A stretch of DNA of 64,000 nt, taken from contig NZ_PEKX01000020.1 in assembly GCF_002796985.1 (NCBI RefSeq), positions 287,197 to 351,196 on the forward strand, written 5' to 3'. Made by a program: the position numbers and the translations under genes. The notes below the pieces were generated by a model. It was not told the DNA's origin, made no database searches, and was given only the letters and a program-made list of their open reading frames with translations. The DNA comes from Pseudomonas sp. GTDB taxonomy: Bacteria > Pseudomonadota > Gammaproteobacteria > Pseudomonadales > Pseudomonadaceae. Positions 58,950 through 64,000 of the stretch are shown here, in pieces; position 1 is the stretch's first letter, and the number at the start of each line of letters is the position of its first letter.

Positions 58950-59849
58950 TTACTGCACCGGCTCGCTGGTGGGCTTGGCGATGATCGCCTGCAGCTCGGC
59001 GGTCATGGGGAATTCCAGGTTGAGGTTCTTCGGCGGGATCGGCTGCTCGAACCAGCGCTGGTAGATGCCCTTGATCTCGCCAGACGAATACAGCTCGGCC
59101 AGGGTCTGGTTGACCAGGGCGAGGAACTGCGGATCGTCCCTGCGCACCATGCAGGCGTAGATTTCCCGCGACTGCGGCTCGCCCACCACTACCCACTGGT
59201 GCGGATCGCGAGCCTTGGCCTTCTCGCCGTAGAGCAGCGCGTCATCCATATAGAAGGCCACCGCGCGGCCGGACTGCAGCATGAGGAAAGCTTCGCCGTG
59301 GTCCTTGGCGCTGACCACGTTCATGCCCAGCTTGTGCTCGGCGTTGTAGGCCTTGAGGTAGCGCTCGTTGGTGGTGCCGGCGGTGGTCACCACATTCTTG
59401 CCCTTGAGATCGTCGAACCCCTGGATGCCGCTGTCCTTGGCGGTGAGCAACTGCCCCTTCACGTAGATGAAACCGTAGGAGAAGGCGACCTGCTTCAGGC
59501 GCTCGGCAGTGACGCCGGTGGAACCGCACTCCAGATCGACGGTGCCGTTCTGCACCAGTGGGATACGCGTCTGCGAGGTCACCAGGTTGTACTTCACCGC
59601 CAGGTCAGGCTTGTCGAGCTTCTGCCGGATGCGCTCGACCACCTTGCCGGCCAGGTCCACCGAGTAGCCCATGGGCTGGCCGCTGTTGTCGCCCAGGTAG
59701 GAAAACGGCACCGAGGCGTCGCGATAACCCAGGGTTATCGTGCCGCGATCGGCGACTTTCTTCAGCGTGCCGTCCAGCGCTTCGTTCGCCTGCGCCAGCG
59801 CGCAGACCAGGCTGGACGCCGCCAGCATTCCCAGTGCAAGTCGTTTCAT
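58950..59849 (-). CDS. dguC: D-glutamate-associated ABC-type binding protein (DguC-like)
   Basis: 299 residues. Signal peptide ending ALAQANEALDGT; SBP_bac_3 fold with GTITLGYRDASVPFSYL, GYSVDLAGKVVERIRQKL and VDLECGSTGVTAERLKQVAFSY. The set with the RidA-like and FAD-dehydrogenase genes and a divergent LysR gene matches P. aeruginosa dguABC-dguR of D-glutamate utilisation. No ABC permease or ATPase is linked, so it probably feeds another transporter or senses D-Glu. Confidence 0.85.
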   Translation of the reverse strand: MKRLALGMLAASSLVCALAQANEALDGTLKKVADRGTITLGYRDASVPFSYLGDNSGQPMGYSVDLAGKVVERIRQKLDKPDLAVKYNLVTSQTRIPLVQNGTVDLECGSTGVTAERLKQVAFSYGFIYVKGQLLTAKDSGIQGFDDLKGKNVVTTAGTTNERYLKAYNAEHKLGMNVVSAKDHGEAFLMLQSGRAVAFYMDDALLYGEKAKARDPHQWVVVGEPQSREIYACMVRRDDPQFLALVNQTLAELYSSGEIKGIYQRWFEQPIPPKNLNLEFPMTAELQAIIAKPTSEPVQ

Positions 59850-59890
59850 GGATTGCGTGCCTCTCTTGTTGTTGTCAGTCGGATTGAGGT

Positions 59891-60241
59891 TCAGGGCCGC
59901 GCGGCGATCACCGTGATTTCCACCAGCACTGAAGGTCGCGCCAGCAGCGCCTGCACCGTGGTACGTGTCGGTGCGCAGCCTTCGGGCAGCCAGGCGGACC
60001 AGACACCGTTCATGGCCTCGAAGTCGGCCGCGATGTCCTTCAGGTAAATGGTCGCGCTGAGGATGTTCGCCTTGTCGGTGCCGGCTTCGGCCAGCAATGA
60101 GTCGATCTTCGCCAGCACTTCGCGGGTCTGGCCCTGGATATCGGTGGCCTGACCGGGCACCTGCCCAGAGAGGAACACCAGCGAGCCGAAGACCATAGCG
60201 CCGGAGAGGCGGTCGTTGGTGGCGATGCGTGTGAGTTGCAT
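59891..60241 (-). CDS. dguB: RidA-family imine/enamine deaminase (DguB-like)
   Basis: 116 residues. Trimeric RidA/YjgF fold, with SGQVPGQATDIQGQTREVLAKIDSLL and the anion-binding Arg plus Glu in PTRTTVQALLARPSVLVEITVIA. It would deaminate the 2-imino product of the D-glutamate dehydrogenase. The dguA gene lies 25 bp upstream. Confidence 0.87.
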   Translation of the reverse strand: MQLTRIATNDRLSGAMVFGSLVFLSGQVPGQATDIQGQTREVLAKIDSLLAEAGTDKANILSATIYLKDIAADFEAMNGVWSAWLPEGCAPTRTTVQALLARPSVLVEITVIAARP

Positions 60242-60266
60242 GGTGAGTCTCCTAAATCCGATGGAA

Positions 60267-61511
60267 TCAGCCAGCCAGCCGCTCGGGCGTCAGGCCGCTG
60301 GTGTCGATAGCCGGCCGGCGCCCGGCAATCTGCGCGGCGATCAGTTGCGCGCTGCCGCAGGCCAGGGTGAAGCCCAGCGCGCCGTGGCCGAGGTTGAGCC
60401 AAAGCCCGCGCGGCCCGCAGGCACCCACCAGCGGCACGCCGGTGGGCGTGGCCGGGCGCATGCCGGCCCATTCGATGGCCGCGCCGTAGTCGCAGGCATC
60501 GGGCAGGGTGTCCGCCGCCTGCTGGCGGATCAGCGCCAGCCGCTTGGGCTCCAGGCGCGGGTCGAAGCCGACGATGTCGACCATGGCGGCGATGCGCAGT
60601 TGCTCGCCAATGCGCGCATAGACCACCTTGCGGTCGTAGTCGGTGAGGCTCACGTCCGGCGCGTGGTCGCCGCTGCGGATCGGCGCGGTCAGGCTGTAGC
60701 CCTTCAGCGGATACAGCGGCAAGCGCGGCCCACCCGGCAGCAGCGCGGCGCTGCGGTAGCCGGCGGCGAGCACGACGTGATCGGCCTCGAAGCTTTCCAC
60801 ACCCGCCTCCACGCCCGCCACGGCGCCGTTGCGCAGGATCAGCCGGGACGCCGGATGGCCGTAGACGATGCGGCAACGACCGGACGCCTCAAGCCGCTCG
60901 GCCAGCCGCTGGCAGAACAGGAAGCAGTCGGCGACCTCCTCGTCCGGCGTGTGGATGCCACCGACGAAGGGCGCGCGCTCCAGCGCCGGGTCCAGCTCGC
61001 GGCACTGCTGCGCCGAGAGCACAAACTGCTCGGAGGGATCGGACAGGTTCTGCCGCGCGCTGCGGAAGCTGCCTTCATCGCGGAAGGCCACCAGCTTGCC
61101 GTTGCGCCGCCAGTCGAAACCGTCCAGCCCGTCTTCGCGCCACTGCGCCAGCGTAGCCTGGCTGAACAGCGCGAGACGCAGCAGGTGTTTGGCATTGGCC
61201 TGGTTCACCGAGCGCCGGCAAGCGGCAGTGAACTCCAGCAGCCAGCGCCACTGCGCCAAGTCCAGGCGCGGGCGCAGGCGCAGCGGCGAGTCCCCACGCA
61301 GCAGCCAGCCCAGCGCCTGCTGCGGCACGCCGGCATCGGCCAGCGGCGCCACGTAGCGGTACGACAGTTGGCCGCCGTTGGCGAAGCTGGTTTCCAGCCC
61401 GGCCCGATCCCGCGCTTCCAGTACGGTCACCTCGAAGCCTTCGAGGACCAGCGCCTGCGCCGTGGCCAGCCCGACCACGCCCGCGCCGATGATGCAAACC
61501 CGCTGTGCCAT
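60267..61511 (-). CDS. dguA: FAD-dependent D-amino-acid dehydrogenase, D-glutamate type (DguA-like)
   Basis: 414 residues. DadA-like FAD oxidoreductase with N-terminal dinucleotide motif VCIIGAGVVGLATAQALVLEG and C-terminal WLNLGHGALGFTLACGSAQLIAAQIAGR. It would oxidise D-glutamate to 2-iminoglutarate, passing electrons to the respiratory chain. It is transcribed first, with dguB and dguC after it, and divergent from dguR. Confidence 0.88.
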   Translation of the reverse strand: MAQRVCIIGAGVVGLATAQALVLEGFEVTVLEARDRAGLETSFANGGQLSYRYVAPLADAGVPQQALGWLLRGDSPLRLRPRLDLAQWRWLLEFTAACRRSVNQANAKHLLRLALFSQATLAQWREDGLDGFDWRRNGKLVAFRDEGSFRSARQNLSDPSEQFVLSAQQCRELDPALERAPFVGGIHTPDEEVADCFLFCQRLAERLEASGRCRIVYGHPASRLILRNGAVAGVEAGVESFEADHVVLAAGYRSAALLPGGPRLPLYPLKGYSLTAPIRSGDHAPDVSLTDYDRKVVYARIGEQLRIAAMVDIVGFDPRLEPKRLALIRQQAADTLPDACDYGAAIEWAGMRPATPTGVPLVGACGPRGLWLNLGHGALGFTLACGSAQLIAAQIAGRRPAIDTSGLTPERLAG

Positions 61512-61595
61512 TGCCGTCTCACTGCCAATCCAATCCTGGCCTCGACCTTAGGCCCGGGTGACAGACGGCGAACAATGAATAAACATGGGCAACCC

Positions 61596-61610
61596 ATAAC
61601 CTTGCGTTAT
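61596..61610. promoter_or_regulatory. LysR-type T-N11-A palindrome between dguA and dguR
   Basis: ATAACCTTGCGTTAT has 5-bp inverted half-sites (ATAAC/GTTAT) and a T-N11-A core. It lies 33 bp upstream of dguR in the 132-bp divergent promoter. It is a candidate DguR-binding site, so far only by pattern. Confidence 0.5.
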
Positions 61611-61643
61611 ACGCGCAGGTCACTCACACAAGGGAAGACGCCC

Positions 61644-62555
61644 ATGCGCCTGCGCCATATCGAAGTGTTCCAGGCCATCCGCGAGACCGGCTCGGTCAGC
61701 GGCGCCGCGCAACTGCTACACGTCTCGCAGCCGGCGGTGACCAAGGTGTTGCAGCACGCCGAGCAGCAACTGGGCTTCCCACTCTTCCTGCGCGTGCGCG
61801 GAAAGTTGCAGGCGACGCCCGAGGCGCTGGAACTGGAGCGCGAAGTGGCCAAGGTCAGCGAAAGCCTGCAGGGCGTGCGCCGCCTCGCGCAGAGCCTGCG
61901 CGGCCAGCCGGAGAATCGCCTGCGCGTGGGCGCCACACCGGCCATGGCGCTGTCGCTGCTACCGCCAGTGATCCGCGAATGGACCGACCGCTACCCGCAG
62001 AGCAGTTGCGAGCTGGCCACCCAGCACTCCCGCGAACTGGTGCAGAACCTGCTGATGCGCGAACTCGACCTCGCCCTGACCCTGCAACAGACCGACCACC
62101 CCGGCCTGCGCTCGCAGCCCATCGCCAGCGGCCCGCTGGTCGCCCTGGCACCGCGCGGCCACTGGCCGGCGGAGCGTTTGGGGCAGCCGCTGACGCTGGA
62201 CGAACTGGCCGGCGAACCGATGATCGGGCTGTCCACTTCCGACCCGCTGTCCGCCCGCCTGGAAAGCCATCTGGCCAACGTCGAACCGCCACCGCGCGTG
62301 CGCATCGCGGTGCAGACCTATGCGCTGGCGCGCACGCTGGTGGAGGCAGGAACGGGCTTGGCACTGGTCGACCCCTTCACCGCGCTGGGCGCCGACGAAC
62401 GCCTGACAGTGCAGCGCACCCTGACACCCGTTGTGAAGGTCACGCTCTACGCCCTGACCCGCGCCGACGAAACGCCGCCGCACACCCAGGCGCTGCTGCT
62501 GGAGATGCTGGTGCGGCACGCTGAGAATCAGCTGGCGCAGCACCGCTTCGAATAA
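61644..62555 (+). CDS. dguR: LysR-family regulator (DguR-like)
   Basis: 303 residues from ATG 61644 (MRLRHIEVFQAIRETGSVSGAAQ), AAGGGA upstream. N-terminal HTH (AAQLLHVSQPAVTKVLQHAEQQLGFPLF) and the LysR effector domain. Divergent from dguABC, for which it is the likely activator in the presence of D-glutamate. A long ORF covering the opposite strand of dguA (start 60216) is rejected as a shadow. Confidence 0.88.
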   Translation: MRLRHIEVFQAIRETGSVSGAAQLLHVSQPAVTKVLQHAEQQLGFPLFLRVRGKLQATPEALELEREVAKVSESLQGVRRLAQSLRGQPENRLRVGATPAMALSLLPPVIREWTDRYPQSSCELATQHSRELVQNLLMRELDLALTLQQTDHPGLRSQPIASGPLVALAPRGHWPAERLGQPLTLDELAGEPMIGLSTSDPLSARLESHLANVEPPPRVRIAVQTYALARTLVEAGTGLALVDPFTALGADERLTVQRTLTPVVKVTLYALTRADETPPHTQALLLEMLVRHAENQLAQHRFE

Positions 62556-62582
62556 AAGACAGCCCCCTGCCACACCAGGGAA

Positions 62583-62635
62583 GCGCCGCCGGGATGCGTG
62601 GTCCGGCGGCGCCGCGCCGACAATCCCGGCGCGGC
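62583..62635. terminator. Two strong hairpins between convergent dguR and hutG
   Basis: GCGCCGCCGG (62583-62592) pairs with CCGGCGGCGC (62603-62612), and GCCGCGCC (62611-62618) pairs with GGCGCGGC (62628-62635). They can block read-through between the convergent genes. Neither has a T run. Confidence 0.55.
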
Positions 62636-62652
62636 AGGAAGCTGCGTAAAAC

Positions 62653-63456
62653 TCAGCGGCCGTAGCGCTCGCGGCCCCAGGCGATGAAGGTTTCCAGCAT
62701 GCGCCGGAGTACCTGGGCGGTCGGCGCGGCGAGGTCTTCGCGGTAGCCGAAGGGCGCCTGTTCATCCATGTAGTTGCACTGCGCGAGTTCCAGTTGCACC
62801 GCGTGCACGTTGTCCTGCGGCTGGCCGTATTGACGAGTGATATGCCCACCCTTGAAGCGGCCGTTGAGGATGTGCCGGTAGGCCGGGGCATCGGCGCACA
62901 CCGCGACCAATCGCTCGGCCAGCTCTGCATCGCAGCTCGCGCCGCTGTTGGTGCCGATGTTGAGGTCCGGCAGCTTGCCGTCGAACAGGTGCGGGATCAC
63001 CGAGGCGATGGAGTGGGCATCCCACAGCAGTGCGTAGCCGAACTCGGCCTTCAGGCGCGCCAGCTCGTCGGCCAGGGTGCGATGGTAGGGCGTCCAGATT
63101 TCGGCGAGGTAACGCGCGCGCTCTTCGGGCGAAGGCGTCTGGCCGCCCTTGAATAGCGGGCGGCCGTCGAACAGGGTGTCCGGGTAGAGGCCGGTGGTGG
63201 CGGTGCTGTACAGCGGTTTGTCGTCGGCCGGGCGATTGAGGTCGATGACGTAGCGCGAGTAGCCGGCGGCCAGGGTGCTGGCGCCCAGTTCCTCGGCGAA
63301 GGCGTAGAGCTGCGGGATGTGCCAGTCGGTGTCGGCCAGTTCGCGGGCCTCGTCCACCAGGCCGTTTTCCACCGCTGGGGTCAGGCGGATGCCGGGGTGC
63401 GGCATGCTGATCAGCAGGGGCACGCGGCCGCGTTTGAATTCGAGAACCTTGTCCAT
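62653..63456 (-). CDS. hutG: N-formylglutamate deformylase
   Basis: 267 residues. Hydrolyses N-formyl-L-glutamate to glutamate and formate, the last step of the five-step histidine degradation pathway. Family blocks LLISMPHPGIRLTP (metal His), SRYVIDLNRPADDKPLY, LLWDAHSIASVIP and FKGGHITRQYG. Adjacent to hutI. Confidence 0.95.
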   Translation of the reverse strand: MDKVLEFKRGRVPLLISMPHPGIRLTPAVENGLVDEARELADTDWHIPQLYAFAEELGASTLAAGYSRYVIDLNRPADDKPLYSTATTGLYPDTLFDGRPLFKGGQTPSPEERARYLAEIWTPYHRTLADELARLKAEFGYALLWDAHSIASVIPHLFDGKLPDLNIGTNSGASCDAELAERLVAVCADAPAYRHILNGRFKGGHITRQYGQPQDNVHAVQLELAQCNYMDEQAPFGYREDLAAPTAQVLRRMLETFIAWGRERYGR

Positions 63457-63495
63457 GAAGGGCTATCTCCAATACGGGCGAGATGTACGCATTGC

Positions 63496-63580
63496 GTGTA
63501 GGAGCGAGGGGGACGCCATCGTTATTGCTCGCGAACCGGACTCCGCAGCGGGGCTGTTCGCGAGCAAGCTCGCTGCTACT
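63496..63580. repeat. REP pair (REPIN) between hutI and hutG
   Basis: TGTAGGAGCGAG and a degenerate TTGCTCGCGAACC precede the inverted GTTCGCGAGCAAGCTCGCTG. The segment between, around ACTCCGCAGCGGGGCTG, closely matches the cluster at 49187-49256. Confidence 0.85.
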
Positions 63581-63590
63581 AAGAGCAGAT

Positions 63591-64000
63591 TCACAGCTCT
63601 TCGCCGTGACGAATGACGCGCTTGGGCAGGTCGCCGCCGAGCCAGTAGGCGAGTTCGGCGGGGCGCTGGATGTCCCAGGCGATGAAGTCGGCGACCTTGC
63701 CCGCTTCCAGGCTGCCGTGGCTGTCGGCCATGCCCAGCGCCCGCGCGGCGTTGAGGGTGACGCCGGCCAGTGCTTCTTCCGGAGTCAGGCGGAAGGCGGT
63801 GCAGGCCATGTTCAGCATCAGGCGCAGGGACAACGCTGGCGAGGTGCCGGGGTTGAGGTCGCTGGCGATGGCGATGTGCACGCCGTGCTTGCGCAGGGCA
63901 TCCATCGGCGGCAATTGGGTTTCGCGCAGGACGAAGAAGGCTCCCGGCAGCAGCACGGCGACGGTGCCGGCCTCGGCCATGGCGATGGCGTCGCTCTCGT
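63591..64000 (-). CDS. hutI: Imidazolonepropionase, C-terminal part (5' end outside window)
   Basis: The frame runs off the window's right edge; about 136 codons are visible, ending at 63591. The C-terminal half of a metal-dependent amidohydrolase: AMAEAGTVAVLLPGAFFVLRETQ, IAIASDLNPGTSP (metal Asp), TLNAARALGMADSHGSLEAGKVADF. Converts 4-imidazolone-5-propionate to N-formimidoylglutamate in histidine degradation. An in-frame ATG at 63980 is internal and not the start. Confidence 0.9.
   Translation of the reverse strand, partial: ESDAIAMAEAGTVAVLLPGAFFVLRETQLPPMDALRKHGVHIAIASDLNPGTSPALSLRLMLNMACTAFRLTPEEALAGVTLNAARALGMADSHGSLEAGKVADFIAWDIQRPAELAYWLGGDLPKRVIRHGEEL

Noticed and set aside
60216..61643. 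Upstream extension of the dguR frame
   Set aside because: It runs antisense through dguA; the LysR HTH begins at the ATG at 61644.

Overview
The window is GC-rich chromosomal DNA from a Pseudomonas of the P. aeruginosa lineage (P. aeruginosa / nitroreducens / citronellolis / knackmussii-like). This rests on the pilMNOPQ-aroK-aroB-damX-gltB block, the opgGH-dtd-pip block, the dguABC/dguR cluster next to hut genes, an SAH riboswitch before ahcY, and dispersed Pseudomonas REP elements. Nearly everything is core metabolism or envelope biology. I see no phage, IS transposase, CRISPR array, tRNA or rRNA.

Layout. (1) 1-15.8 kb: the 3'-truncated gltB with a long structured leader, then damX-like, aroB, aroK and pilQPONM on the minus strand, divergent from the PBP1A gene. 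(2) 15.9-27 kb: small membrane protein, YgjP-like peptidase, methyltransferase, lipoproteins, then fba, an MliC-like lipoprotein, pgk, epd and tktA on the minus strand, divergent from an ArsR-methyltransferase fusion regulator (SahR-like) and metK. (3) 27-36.5 kb: REP-flanked accessory region with ligB, a ferric-reductase-like flavoprotein, metallophosphoesterase, esterase, DUF1090 protein, cytochrome c' lipoprotein, MAPEG and EamA proteins, LemA and TPM proteins. (4) 36.5-43.6 kb: nitrate/sulfonate-type ABC transporter, thioesterase, and the glutarate module gcdR / gcdH / CoA-transferase. (5) 43.6-49.2 kb: SAH riboswitch, ahcY, a small alarmone-hydrolase-like HD protein, metF and an RhlE-type RNA helicase. 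(6) 49.2-64 kb: polar amino-acid ABC transporter, opgH-opgG, dtd-pip, lipoprotein-NUDIX pair, D-glutamate module dguC-dguB-dguA with dguR, hutG and the 3' part of hutI.

Functional themes. The S-adenosylmethionine cycle appears twice. metK lies behind a probable SAH-sensing repressor with an 18-bp palindrome upstream. ahcY lies behind an SAH riboswitch, followed by the HD protein and metF. Glutamate metabolism recurs as gltB, dguABC/R, hutG/hutI and glutarate degradation. Relative to PAO1 gene order (from memory) the window joins PA5036-5045, PA0546-0555, PA0446-0448, PA0428-0432 and PA5074-5092, so it is a rearranged mosaic of core blocks.

The least explained structures are an 18-bp perfect inverted repeat with a possible 23-codon upstream ORF in the gltB leader, the alarmone-hydrolase-like gene inside the methyl-cycle cluster, and the palindrome between tktA and the SahR-like gene.
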